Positions 8,579-17,685 of a stretch of 45,455 nt of DNA are shown one piece after another; position 1 is the stretch's first letter, and every line of letters starts with the position of its first letter. The position numbers and the translations under genes are program-made. Under the pieces are notes generated by a model. The model worked only from the letters and a program-made list of their open reading frames with translations. It searched no databases and had not been told where the DNA came from. Origin of the DNA: Opitutus sp. GAS368 (GTDB lineage: Bacteria > Verrucomicrobiota > Verrucomicrobiia > Opitutales > Opitutaceae); the NCBI GenBank assembly GCA_945903465.1, contig CAMDOF010000048.1, positions 1-45,455 of the forward strand, in the 5' to 3' direction.

Positions 8579-9391
8579 TTGCTGACCTCCCTCACGCTTC
8601 AACCCATCGGCTACCTGCGCACCCAGCAGGAAGTGAAATTTAAAGCGGGGCATCAGCCCGCCTCTGCCGAGGAGGCGAGCAACGAATTGGAACTTCTCCC
8701 GGGCTGCGGTTACGAGCAAGCGCTGCAAGATCTCGCCGGCGTCGAGCGTATTTGGCTACTGTGGTGGTTTCATCGCAACTCCGCGTGGCGCCCGCTGGTG
8801 CTACCGCCCCGAGGTCCTGCCCAGCGCCGAGGAGTGTTCGCGACGCGTTCGCCCCATCGCCCCAATCCCCTTGGGCTGAGCTCGACGGCGCTCCTCGGCG
8901 TGCAGGGGCGGCGCCTGCTGCTCGGACCTTGCGATCTCATTGATGGCACACCGGTCTTCGATCTTAAACCCTACGTGCCCGTCTACGACGCGTTCCCCTC
9001 AGCCCGCGCTGGCTGGATCGACGAGACGGAGGCAGCCTATCGCAACCCGCCACCGTTCACCGTGCAGCTCATGCCCACGGCTGAAGTCCACGCCACTTGG
9101 TTAAGGGAAATATGGGGCATCGATTTCACCGCTCGATTGAGCGAGTTGCTGGCGCGCGATCCGGCGCCGCATCGCACCCGCCGCATTCGCCGGCGCGGCC
9201 CAGACCATTTCGAAATCAGCTGCGGGGCTTGGCGCGCCTTGTTCATCGTCGCCGACACCCACGTTTCTGTGCTCGCACTTGAGCCCGCGTACCCGATGAA
9301 ATTTCTAAGCCGCCCTGGGTACGAAGACGTCCCCGACCGCGATGCGCAGCTCGCCTTCCTTGCGCGCTGGCCGACCGCGACCGGACTCTAG
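8579..9391 (+). CDS. trmO: tRNA (N6-threonylcarbamoyladenosine-N6)-methyltransferase TrmO
   Basis: An SAM-dependent enzyme of the TsaA/YaeB/VirR family that methylates t6A37 in tRNA. The family hallmark FATRSPHRPNPLGLS lies at about 87-101, and the second conserved block DLIDGTPVFDLKPYVPVYD at about 119-137. Length (270 aa) and the C-terminal domain (KFLSRPGYEDV near the end) fit the two-domain bacterial form. The start is TTG at 8579, seven codons before the conserved IGYLRT strand. No ATG is available in a suitable place, so the exact start is uncertain. Confidence 0.93.
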   Translation: MLTSLTLQPIGYLRTQQEVKFKAGHQPASAEEASNELELLPGCGYEQALQDLAGVERIWLLWWFHRNSAWRPLVLPPRGPAQRRGVFATRSPHRPNPLGLSSTALLGVQGRRLLLGPCDLIDGTPVFDLKPYVPVYDAFPSARAGWIDETEAAYRNPPPFTVQLMPTAEVHATWLREIWGIDFTARLSELLARDPAPHRTRRIRRRGPDHFEISCGAWRALFIVADTHVSVLALEPAYPMKFLSRPGYEDVPDRDAQLAFLARWPTATGL

Positions 9392-9520
9392 AGGCGGTAC
9401 CCGTCCGACCGAGCGGCGTTCGCGCCACCTGCCAGGTTCCGCCAGGCCGGTTCCAAGGCCCCAGCGCCGCGGGTCACAACCCTGACGGGCCCACGCCCAC
9501 CGCGGTTCCTCATCCCAACA

Positions 9521-9536
9521 CCGCGCTGTGGCGCGG
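9521..9536. terminator. GC hairpin between convergent trmO and sulfatase
   Basis: A perfect 6-bp stem (ccgcgc / gcgcgg) with a tgtg tetraloop lies in the 192-bp gap between two converging genes. There is no T-tract, so terminator function is only plausible. Confidence 0.3.
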
Positions 9537-9583
9537 GCATGCGCTCTGCTTTGGTGAAGTGCGCTGGCCATTCACGAGACGGA

Positions 9584-11338
9584 TTATTTTTTAGCCTTCT
9601 GCTTAGCACCGGGGGGGCCAACCGCCGTGAAAGGATCGCGCCCCACCTCAACATGAGTGCGTTTCGCCCATTCATGCCAAGCAGCCGCGAGCGCCTTAAC
9701 GCGTTTGGGTTGAACCGCCGCTAGATTTTGCATTTCGGTCGGATCACGCGTGATATTATAGAGTTCCCAAGCGTCTCCGACCACAGCGACAAGCTTCCAA
9801 TCACCGTCGCGCACCGCTCGGCTGCCATCGTGTTCAAAAAATAGGGGAACCGCCCGATCGAGCGGGAGATTTGCGGTCAATACAGGCAAAAGACTGCGGC
9901 CCGCCATTGGCTGAATCGCCACGCCGTGAAGCGCCGCTGGATAGGAGGCGCCAGCAAGTTCCACTAACGTTGGCATAATATCGATGATGTGACCGGCTTG
10001 CGTGCGGAGTTGTCCTGGCGTTTTGACGCCGGCCGGCCAATGCGCGATAAACGGAGTGCGAATACCGCCTTCATGGCTAAAATGCTTGTAGAGTCGAAAA
10101 GGCGTGTTGCCCGCGTTGGCCCACGCGCTGCCGTAGCTCAGGTAATCGCCAGGCCCGCCCATTTTTTTAAGATCCGCACCGATATGAAGAATATTTTTGG
10201 GGCTGCTACTCTCGTCGAAACCAAGCGGATCCCACTCCCAGCAGGCTCCATTATCACTGAGAAACATGATCAACGTATTATCGAGCTCACCCTGCATACG
10301 TAGATCAGTCACGACGCGACCGATCGCTTGATCCATACGATCAACCATCGCGGCAAAGATCGCCATCCGCCGAGCGAGATCCCGTCGGCGATCCTCGGGC
10401 AGTGAAAGCCACGCCGGATTATCCTGACCAGCGTAGGGCGAAGGCTTCGCGTGCGATTTCGGCGGGATGCCGCTCCGCGGGGTCAGCGCCAGATCAGACG
10501 GCACCAGCTGGAGTTTCTTCAAACGGGCAAGCCGATCGTCGCGAATTTCATCCCACCCCTTGGCAAAATACATCGCCTCATATTTCACGATATCCACCTC
10601 GTGCGCGTGCAAGGGAAAATGCGGAGCGTTAAATGCCAGATAATGAAAAAAAGGCTGCCGCGCGCGCCGGGCCTCCGCGATGAAATCAAGCGAATAGTCG
10701 GCAAAGGCATCGGTAGAAAAAAAAGTTCCGGGAACGTCCGCCCGCGCCGAAGTATAACTGCGCGGCGTCCGCTCTTTCGGCCAACGCGTATAGAACGGAG
10801 CCTCCTCCCAGCACGAGTTAAAGCCACCCAGCATCCCGTAGAAATCATCGAAGCCACGGTCGGTCGGCTTCACATCTGTTTTTGGCATGTGCAGGTGCCA
10901 TTTACCAGCCATCGAGGTGCGGTAGCCCGCCGCGCGCAGCACTTCGGCCAAGGTCACTGCATCCGCCTGTAAAGTCCCCCGATAACCGGGAAATTCGGGA
11001 CCGCGATCTTGCGTCATATTACCCACCCCAGCTTGGTGCGGATAGAGGCCCGTGAGCAACGACGCTCGGGTGGGGCAACAGCGCGCGCTATTGTAAAACT
11101 GCGTGAACTTCACCCCACCCGCCGCAAGCGCATCGAGGTGCGGCGTGCGGATTTCGCTGCCGTAACATCCTAGATCTGACCAGCCCAGATCGTCTGCGAG
11201 AATCAATAAAACGTTGGGCTGACCCAACGGCCCGGGAGCGGATGCGGCCGGCGCCACCACAACGATGGGCGCAGCGCATAAAATGAGTGCAGTAAAAAAT
11301 CGCCGCAAAGAGGAGAGCGAGACTCGGGAGTGATGCAT
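9584..11338 (-). CDS. Secreted arylsulfatase (formylglycine type)
   Basis: A 584-aa sulfatase that cleaves sulfate esters in the periplasm or outside the cell. There is a signal peptide at about 1-33. The metal-binding N-terminus is NVLLILADDLGWSDLGCYG (D49, D50). The formylglycine motif C-C-P-T-R (87-91) follows the C-x-P-x-R rule and is followed by ASLLTG. AGKWHL supplies the conserved Lys-His pair, and FLSDNGACWEW the second metal site. The C-terminus is a short Lys-rich tail (KQKAKK). The gene follows the other sulfatase by 47 bp. Maturation needs a formylglycine-generating enzyme, which is not in the window. Confidence 0.95.
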   Translation of the reverse strand: MHHSRVSLSSLRRFFTALILCAAPIVVVAPAASAPGPLGQPNVLLILADDLGWSDLGCYGSEIRTPHLDALAAGGVKFTQFYNSARCCPTRASLLTGLYPHQAGVGNMTQDRGPEFPGYRGTLQADAVTLAEVLRAAGYRTSMAGKWHLHMPKTDVKPTDRGFDDFYGMLGGFNSCWEEAPFYTRWPKERTPRSYTSARADVPGTFFSTDAFADYSLDFIAEARRARQPFFHYLAFNAPHFPLHAHEVDIVKYEAMYFAKGWDEIRDDRLARLKKLQLVPSDLALTPRSGIPPKSHAKPSPYAGQDNPAWLSLPEDRRRDLARRMAIFAAMVDRMDQAIGRVVTDLRMQGELDNTLIMFLSDNGACWEWDPLGFDESSSPKNILHIGADLKKMGGPGDYLSYGSAWANAGNTPFRLYKHFSHEGGIRTPFIAHWPAGVKTPGQLRTQAGHIIDIMPTLVELAGASYPAALHGVAIQPMAGRSLLPVLTANLPLDRAVPLFFEHDGSRAVRDGDWKLVAVVGDAWELYNITRDPTEMQNLAAVQPKRVKALAAAWHEWAKRTHVEVGRDPFTAVGPPGAKQKAKK

Positions 11339-11385
11339 GGAGAGACCGGGCAGATTGATCGTCGGTAAGTGGAGCAGGCCGGTGA

Positions 11386-12789
11386 TTACTTCGCTGCTTT
11401 CTTTTTCTTGCCCTCGGCCGCACCCTGCCCGGGATCTTCGACATAGCGCTTCATGTGCAAGAGCGCTTCCATCTCGGTCGCCTGACCACGATCACCTTGG
11501 GCCAGCATCCAACCGTCCAATTGCTCGCGATGGCGCGCCCGCTCTCTGGCCAAGCTTGGATCGGCCGCGAGATTGCTCATTTCTTCAGGATCAGCCACCA
11601 CGTCATAGAATTCAACCTCCGGACGCTGCAGGAGCCGCGTAATCGCCGTCCGAGCGGTAACATCGCCCGCCGCCGCCGCCCGCACCCAACTTTTATAAGT
11701 AGCGCTCTGCAAAGAGGCATTAGCATACGGATCTCTCGGCGTGAAATTCCAGATGTATTTGTACTGTGCGGACCGCACGGAACGAATGCCATAATGGTCC
11801 GAACCATTGTTAACTCCACGGTTGGTGTATTGCGCAAAGACGAACTCCTTGTGATCCGCCGTCTGGCCTTGGAGCACCGGCAGAAAACTGCGCCCGTCGA
11901 GATCCGAGGTCCGCGCGAGACCGGCCACGGCCAACAGGGTCGGTAATATATCCACATATTCGATCATCGCCGCGGTCGTCGCTCCCGCCGCCACATGTCC
12001 AGGCCAGCGAACGAGACACGCACTCTGAATCCCACGGTCGTAGAGATTCCATTTCGCACGCGGCAAGGACGTGCCTTGCTCGCTCAGGAAAATTACGAGC
12101 GTGTTTTTTTCTGTGCCCGTCTCCGCCAGCATCGCGAGCGCGTCGGCCACCTCACCATCGAGGACCGTACACTCTGCGAGGTAATTACGGAAATCTTCAC
12201 GCGTTTCCGGTGTGTCCGCCCATCCGGGCGGGAGACGTAGCCTGGCCGCATCATACCGGGAACGATCCCCCTCGGTCCAGGGCGAGTGCGGGTTGTGCGA
12301 AGCTAGCACCAGACAAAACGGCTGTTGCGCCGCCAGCGCTGACCGCAAAAACGCGCGGTGATTTTTTCCGTTAAGCGGATCGGGTAAATATTCAAACGGC
12401 AGCACGTCCTCCGGTCCGATATGGCGCTTGCCCGACAGGGCAACTCGGTAGCCACCCGCTTGCAGACGTTGCGCCATGCTAATCGTATTTGGCCGGGAAA
12501 CAAACGTGTGATTCGGATAAGCACCTGTCTTAATCGGATACATTCCGGTATAGAGTGAGTGCCGCGTCGGTGAACACATCGGCGCCGCTTGAAAACAACG
12601 GGTAAATTTCAGCCCGTCCTTCGCCAGACTATCGATCGTCGGCGTGTAGGCCTGGCCACCGTAACAACCCACATCGCGATGCGTAAAATCATCGGCGATC
12701 ATCAGTAAAATGTTCGGCCGGGCTGGCGTCCCCGCCAGTGAACCCGCAATCACGATCAACGAAACGCCCGCCAATCTCAAAAGTCTCAT
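11386..12789 (-). CDS. Secreted sulfatase, N-sulfoglucosamine sulfohydrolase-like
   Basis: About 467 aa after a start at 12789 (MRLLRLAGVSLIVIAGSLAG), which gives a compact signal peptide; an in-frame ATG at 12810 would add seven residues. The domain opens with RPNILLMIADDFTHRDVGCYG. The formylglycine motif C-S-P-T-R is followed by HSLYTGMYP. SGKRHIGPED supplies the Lys/Arg-His site. The second metal motif reads LSEQGTSLPRAKW instead of SDNG, a variant typical of the heparan-N-sulfatase-like subgroup, so sulfamate or glycosaminoglycan-like substrates are possible. The C-terminus is a Lys/Ala tail (GKKKKAAK). It is probably co-transcribed with the sulfatase 47 bp downstream. Confidence 0.93.
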   Translation of the reverse strand: MRLLRLAGVSLIVIAGSLAGTPARPNILLMIADDFTHRDVGCYGGQAYTPTIDSLAKDGLKFTRCFQAAPMCSPTRHSLYTGMYPIKTGAYPNHTFVSRPNTISMAQRLQAGGYRVALSGKRHIGPEDVLPFEYLPDPLNGKNHRAFLRSALAAQQPFCLVLASHNPHSPWTEGDRSRYDAARLRLPPGWADTPETREDFRNYLAECTVLDGEVADALAMLAETGTEKNTLVIFLSEQGTSLPRAKWNLYDRGIQSACLVRWPGHVAAGATTAAMIEYVDILPTLLAVAGLARTSDLDGRSFLPVLQGQTADHKEFVFAQYTNRGVNNGSDHYGIRSVRSAQYKYIWNFTPRDPYANASLQSATYKSWVRAAAAGDVTARTAITRLLQRPEVEFYDVVADPEEMSNLAADPSLARERARHREQLDGWMLAQGDRGQATEMEALLHMKRYVEDPGQGAAEGKKKKAAK

Positions 12790-13012
12790 GAAGGAAAAGT
12801 GGAACTCCATTTTTTAAGTAAAATCAAAATTCAGTGGATTCCAAGTTCGCCAAACCCGCCCACCCTTCGAGATGCAACCGCTTCCCGCTGAGCCGCCCCG
12901 CCCACGACCCAAGCGACCGCTCGCCTGTGGCACCAGCCGCAACGCGCCTCTGCCACTGAGGGGAACGATCGTTGCGCCCCCTGCGCCGACGTTAGTCCAC
13001 GCTTCATCAGAG

Positions 13013-15886
13013 TTAAAAATTCAACCGGCCACTCAGCGCATAATTCGTCGGCAAATTCACCGCCGCCCGGAACAATTGACCATCAGGGTCGCGGCGAACA
13101 GAGGTGTAATCGTTTTGGTGCAAAAGGTTCGTGGCATTAAACTGCACTTCAACGTTCTTCACGCGCCACTGCGCTGGTAACTTGATTCGATAGCCGAACA
13201 AGAGGTCGATCTCACGCCTGATGGAGGCATAAAAAAGATTTCCGGCCGTACCCCGTCCAATCACCGGTGCGCTCCCGTAGCTGAAGCCGCCACCCACAAA
13301 TAGCCCCTTGAGTTCCGCTTGGCTTAAATCGTAGCGCGTGAAGGCCCGTCCCTCCAGGTCGCGATGACCAATCGTTCCCGTGTTTTCTACGGCGGTCGCG
13401 GATGCCAGCCAGTTTTGGTAGTTGATAATTTCCTGCGCGACCGAGACGCCCGCGGACGTAGTCAGGGTTTGCGCACCCGCGGTCTGCCAACTCAGGAGGA
13501 CGAGGGCGGCCGCCGGCCGGCTGCGCTTAAGCATGTTCGTCTGCACGGACCGCGTCTTCGCCAAATTGATCATCACCCGCCAACTCGGCGTGACATTTCC
13601 CGCTAGGTTAACCTCATAACCTTTCGTCGCCAGGTCAGCCAAATCAAAGTCACCACCCACGTAGCGCACGACCTTCGCCGCCGTGATCAAATTATTCGCG
13701 AGGAGCACATCCATGATCCGATCATTTCGCCCGGCGACGTTACTTGCGCCAAACGCACTCGACTGGTCGACTGAAGTCGTCGTGAACCAACCGGCCCTTA
13801 CGAAAACCCTGCCTCCGAACAACGAGCCCATCACCCCGTAATCCTTGCCCTCACCGGCATTCATCGGGAAGCCCGACCCGTCAGGAATCAATGTCTGCGT
13901 GCTGCCGGGGGGTTGGCCGTTTTCCGAGTAATTGTAATAAACGGAAAGCCCGCGGGTGGCCTTGCCTACCACCCCGAAAGAGATCCGCTCAAAGTCATAA
14001 CGGGTGGGAGCGGGCGCCTCGCCCACGAAGCGCAATGCGCCGAAGGAATCAGGGCGCGATGCCAACTGCGTGTTGGGATTGTTCGTCGGGCGCGCAAAGC
14101 TCGCCAGCTCGGTCAGCCGCCACCCCGCCGTCGCCACCAAGCGATCTTTAAGAAAATAGCTCTGAATCGCACCGAGACGCGTGGTTGTATGCGCCCATTG
14201 GTCATTCAGCTCGTTATTGGACCAAGCCGTCGTGAACGTGCGGGGAGCTGCGCCCTGATCCGTCACTACCGAAAAGCTGGCCGGAATCCGCCGGAAATCG
14301 GGAGCGGCATATTGCGACGTATCGGCAGGGTTGGTGATGTAACGCCGCGTCCACAGCTGATTGTTGGCGTTCTGAGGTTGCGCATTGAAGGGCGAACCTT
14401 CGGCGACCAAGAAGCCGACCGAGCGCGGATTACCGGTGTTATCGCGACTGGTGAGCGCGGAGATGTGGTGGCGGCCCCATTTACCCCAATCAAACTGGTA
14501 GGAAGCCGTCAGGCGAAAGCGCTCGCCACCGCTGCGTTCGCGCCGGAGCACCCACCTCGTATCCACATAGTAGTTACCTGCAAATGGATTTGGGGTACCC
14601 TCGCGATAAGTTGTGCCGGGCTCACCAAGCACCCGATACACGTCGTGCGTCGTATCATAAACATCGTGATCGCGCAGATCGTTCACTGCCGCCAACTCGA
14701 TAAACAACTGCCGGAAAGGCTCCGCCTCCATGACGGCGCCAAGACTCTTTTGTTTATATTCACCGGTGCCTCCGGGCCCCGAGAAACTGGCCCGCTCTGG
14801 AAATGGATTCTTCCCGTCGAAAGCCGCCCAGTCGCCCGGCAGTACCACCGAATTCACCCGCAGGGCCGTGGGTTGACTGAAAACCGTCTGAGCAAAGTTA
14901 TGAAACGTCTGATCATTGCCGACAAAAGTCAGCCGCGTGTTGACCGTGCGCTTGCCGATGCCGAGCAGCGCGTTGGCGTTGGCCAGCCCGGCCACCAGCG
15001 GCGCACCACTCGCCTTCCACAGTGAAACATTATCGAACGGCGCATAGTAGCGTGTCAGGGTACTTTTACCATGACCGTACTCCACTTCCATCCGCAGGCT
15101 GATCGTCCGCCCTGGGCGATAAGTGCCTGCCAAATGCCATCGCTGGTTTTTCGCTGCTGAATCCGCCTGCCAGCCGCGAGTCGTATGCTGCAAGGCGTTG
15201 AGGCGAAACGCCACCTGCTCGCTGATCTTCTGATTGTGGTCGAGCGTCGCGCGGAAAAGCCCATCGCTGTCCCCACTAAAACCGAGGTGGGTAAAACGGC
15301 GCCCGCTCTGCGCCGTCTTCGTTGATGTGTTCAAGATGCCACCCGCGCCGCCCAAACCAAAGAGAATCGCGTGAGGCCCACGCGCCTCTTCAAAACGTTC
15401 CGAATTATAGGTATCAGGAATCAGCGCGGTGCCAAAATAGTTGCGTGAGCGCGACGCGAGTTGACCGCGAATCCGGAAGCCAAATAGCCCCGTATCCATC
15501 GAGATGCCCTGCGCCGCCGGCGTCTGGTCCGTCCGCTCCGGCGCCGCCGAGGCGGAATAGCGCATGAGGTCAGCCTCCGAGAAGGCATTTAAATCAGCCA
15601 TGAACTCCGGAGTAAATACACTGATGGCATTGGGCACGTCCGCCAGGCTCGTCCGCAGGCGACTACCCGCGAGGGTGTCGTTCGCAAGGTAGCCGACGTT
15701 CTTGTTAGTCGTAACCTCAAAGGGGCTCAGGACCACCGCCTCAGCCCCACTGAGTCCGAGCTTCGCCGCCTGCAAGAACCCGAGCGTGCCGAGTACAAAC
15801 CTCACGGTAACACCCGTTAAAATTTGGCTTTTTAGCTTACCGGCTCCATCGAGGGCCCCTGGGGGAAGGATTCTAAGTGTGGGCAT
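13013..15886 (-). CDS. TonB-dependent outer membrane receptor (957 aa)
   Basis: An energy-dependent outer-membrane transporter. The TonB box is VVLSPFEV, followed by GYLANDTLAGSRLRTSL and the plug motif ISVFTPEFMADL. FGLGGAGGILNTSTKTA closes the plug, and the long barrel ends in ALSGRLNF with the expected terminal Phe. This is the large Verrucomicrobial receptor type, not paired with SusD. I chose the ATG at 15886; the open frame runs to 15979. The predicted leader (about 20-50) is moderately hydrophobic but not a textbook signal peptide, so the true start may differ. The two sulfatases follow downstream on the same strand, suggesting import of a sulfated compound or its breakdown product. 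Confidence 0.92.
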   Translation of the reverse strand: MPTLRILPPGALDGAGKLKSQILTGVTVRFVLGTLGFLQAAKLGLSGAEAVVLSPFEVTTNKNVGYLANDTLAGSRLRTSLADVPNAISVFTPEFMADLNAFSEADLMRYSASAAPERTDQTPAAQGISMDTGLFGFRIRGQLASRSRNYFGTALIPDTYNSERFEEARGPHAILFGLGGAGGILNTSTKTAQSGRRFTHLGFSGDSDGLFRATLDHNQKISEQVAFRLNALQHTTRGWQADSAAKNQRWHLAGTYRPGRTISLRMEVEYGHGKSTLTRYYAPFDNVSLWKASGAPLVAGLANANALLGIGKRTVNTRLTFVGNDQTFHNFAQTVFSQPTALRVNSVVLPGDWAAFDGKNPFPERASFSGPGGTGEYKQKSLGAVMEAEPFRQLFIELAAVNDLRDHDVYDTTHDVYRVLGEPGTTYREGTPNPFAGNYYVDTRWVLRRERSGGERFRLTASYQFDWGKWGRHHISALTSRDNTGNPRSVGFLVAEGSPFNAQPQNANNQLWTRRYITNPADTSQYAAPDFRRIPASFSVVTDQGAAPRTFTTAWSNNELNDQWAHTTTRLGAIQSYFLKDRLVATAGWRLTELASFARPTNNPNTQLASRPDSFGALRFVGEAPAPTRYDFERISFGVVGKATRGLSVYYNYSENGQPPGSTQTLIPDGSGFPMNAGEGKDYGVMGSLFGGRVFVRAGWFTTTSVDQSSAFGASNVAGRNDRIMDVLLANNLITAAKVVRYVGGDFDLADLATKGYEVNLAGNVTPSWRVMINLAKTRSVQTNMLKRSRPAAALVLLSWQTAGAQTLTTSAGVSVAQEIINYQNWLASATAVENTGTIGHRDLEGRAFTRYDLSQAELKGLFVGGGFSYGSAPVIGRGTAGNLFYASIRREIDLLFGYRIKLPAQWRVKNVEVQFNATNLLHQNDYTSVRRDPDGQLFRAAVNLPTNYALSGRLNF

Positions 15887-16278
15887 AGGGGGGAGTGACC
15901 AGCGAAGCGGCCTAACGCCAACCGGCGCTGAGGCGCAAGCGCGAAGGCCACCTCTTGAATCTGTCGTTAAAACGACCACCGCGACGAGTGGAAAACAAAA
16001 AAATCTCCGGCCCTGTCGCTTAGATAGCCAGCGTGTTCAAGGCGCGGTCTTCGCGAGAAGACCTTTTCCGCTGATCGGCAAATGCTGGATCGGCACCGCG
16101 CACCCTTCCGGTACGCGCGAGCAAGCCTCGCGAGCGGGGCCCAGCAACGCATCTGGAAATGGCCCCACCATTGACCACCGCGTTGCGCATCCACGCCGCG
16201 GCAGTTCAAGCACCATTCCGGAGGGCCAAACTAACCGCGCAAGCTCGCACCACCTTGGCTCGGGCCGCTTCGACCTCC
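15887..16278. other. Gene-free stretch upstream of the 957-aa receptor
   Basis: 392 bp between the PQQ-like gene and the receptor gene, both on the minus strand. Translations in all frames are Arg/Pro-rich without domains. It holds the 16046-16063 hairpin and presumably the receptor promoter. Confidence 0.5.
16046..16063. repeat. Perfect inverted repeat with GCGA loop
   Basis: The 7-bp arms ggtcttc / gaagacc enclose a gcga tetraloop, with tttt immediately to the right. Read on the plus strand it resembles a short intrinsic terminator, but no plus-strand gene precedes it. It lies about 160 bp upstream of the minus-strand receptor start, so it could equally be an operator or a leader structure. 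Confidence 0.45.
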
Positions 16279-17520
16279 TCATTTTGCACCGATACAGAAG
16301 AGATGCTTAGCGCCACGGATGAATATCTGGCCACGCGAAATCGCCGGCGATCCCCGCGTATCCTCCCCCAGCTCATTCACGCGGACCAACTCAAATTTAT
16401 CCGCCGCTTTTACGATCCAGCACTTCCCGCTGTCATCGACAAAGTAGACGTGCCCGGCGGCCACCACTGGGCTCGCGCTGTGGTGTCGCCCGAGACGTTC
16501 CGACCAAATTTCTCGGCCAGTCCGTGGATCACTACAACTGCCGATGCCCTCATCGCTCACCACGAACGCCCACTTACCTTGCGCCACGGGCGAGGGCACG
16601 TAACCACCACGGCGACTCGCCTCCACGTTAAAAAGCACATGGGTCTTCGTGACATTACCTTCCCCAGTTGGGTCGATCGCGCAAAGGCCACGCTTGGGAA
16701 AGCCGTAGGTCATCAGCACCACTTCATCGAGGTAGATCGGGCTCGAGACAAACTGCTCCGTGGGCCCGTCGACCATCCAAAGCAGTTTACCGGTATCCGG
16801 ATCGTAACCCGCCACGCATAAGCTTCCCGACAACACCAACTGATTTCGCCCAGCCACCGCCATGATCACCGGCGCGCAGTAGGAGCGCGTCTGGTTCGGT
16901 CGCGCCACCCGCCAACGCTCCTGCCCCGTCGCCGCCACCAACGCTACCAAGTAGCCCGCGGCGTCTTGATCTCCATTGATAATAATCAGGTCCTTGTAGG
17001 GCACCACCGAGCTGCAGTAACCATGCTTGCTGAGCATTTTCCCGGGGACCGTCCGCCAGCGTTGGTCGCCTGTCATAAAATCATACGCGATGATCGTCAT
17101 ATCCGCGTTATCGAGAAAACTCACCCACACCAACTGACCATCCGTCGCTGGCGTTGAACTGGCATGACTGTTCAATTTGTGAATCGCCGACTGTAATTTC
17201 GCCGGTGAGCGCTGCTCCCAAACCAGCCTTCCCGTATTCCGCTCCAAACATTGCACGACGTGCTGCTCGTCTTGATCCAGCGCGGTCGTCACAAAAACCC
17301 GCTCGCCGTACACGATCGGAGAACTATGTCCTTTACCGGGAATGGCCGCCTGCCACGCGATGTTTTCCTGCGGACTCCACTGGAGCGGTAAGTTCGACTC
17401 CTCGCTCCGCCCATCTCCGCGCGGCCCGCGCCAACTCGGCCAGTCCGCGCCCCTTGCCGCCAACGTCGCCCCGCACCAAACGCCGCAGACCGCCAAGGAG
17501 CGCAAGAGAGGGAAGCCCAT
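16279..17520 (-). CDS. Secreted PQQ-like / BamB-like beta-propeller protein
   Basis: A 413-aa exported protein with a signal peptide (about 1-25, ending near AARGAD), then WPSWRGPRGDGRS, a very common opening of Planctomycete/Verrucomicrobial PQQ-repeat proteins. Repeated blades carry the pattern hydrophobic-aromatic then 'TGxxxW' (RNTGRLVWEQ, MTGDQRWRT, ATGQERWRV, DTGKLLWMV, RTGREIWSE). No dehydrogenase motifs are seen, so it is probably a non-enzymatic propeller or binding scaffold rather than a quinoprotein dehydrogenase. It lies between the VOC gene and the 957-aa receptor on the same strand. Confidence 0.87.
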   Translation of the reverse strand: MGFPLLRSLAVCGVWCGATLAARGADWPSWRGPRGDGRSEESNLPLQWSPQENIAWQAAIPGKGHSSPIVYGERVFVTTALDQDEQHVVQCLERNTGRLVWEQRSPAKLQSAIHKLNSHASSTPATDGQLVWVSFLDNADMTIIAYDFMTGDQRWRTVPGKMLSKHGYCSSVVPYKDLIIINGDQDAAGYLVALVAATGQERWRVARPNQTRSYCAPVIMAVAGRNQLVLSGSLCVAGYDPDTGKLLWMVDGPTEQFVSSPIYLDEVVLMTYGFPKRGLCAIDPTGEGNVTKTHVLFNVEASRRGGYVPSPVAQGKWAFVVSDEGIGSCSDPRTGREIWSERLGRHHSASPVVAAGHVYFVDDSGKCWIVKAADKFELVRVNELGEDTRGSPAISRGQIFIRGAKHLFCIGAK

Positions 17521-17550
17521 AAAATAAGTTACCTAATCACAGTGAGAATT

Positions 17551-17655
17551 TTCAGGAATAGATCGCTTGCGAACGCGCCAGAAATACTCGGGGGGTCAAC
17601 CCAATTTGACTCGGACCCGTTATCACCCTGCTCGCCGCCGCACTCTATTCCTGAA
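17551..17655. repeat. 12-bp inverted repeat pair, 81 bp apart
   Basis: ttcaggaataga at 17551-17562 is mirrored exactly by tctattcctgaa at 17644-17655, making a 105-bp unit between the VOC stop and the PQQ-like start. A smaller gtcaa...ttgac inverted repeat sits inside at about 17595-17610. The arms could be ends of a small non-autonomous element or a regulatory structure. I saw no target duplication. Confidence 0.6.
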
Positions 17656-17685
17656 TCGCCCAGACTAACCCAGCGGGCGAAGGCT

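Noticed and set aside
13913..15025. 370-codon plus-strand frame inside the 957-aa receptor gene
   Set aside because: Shadow of the receptor; Arg/Gly-rich translation without any family feature.
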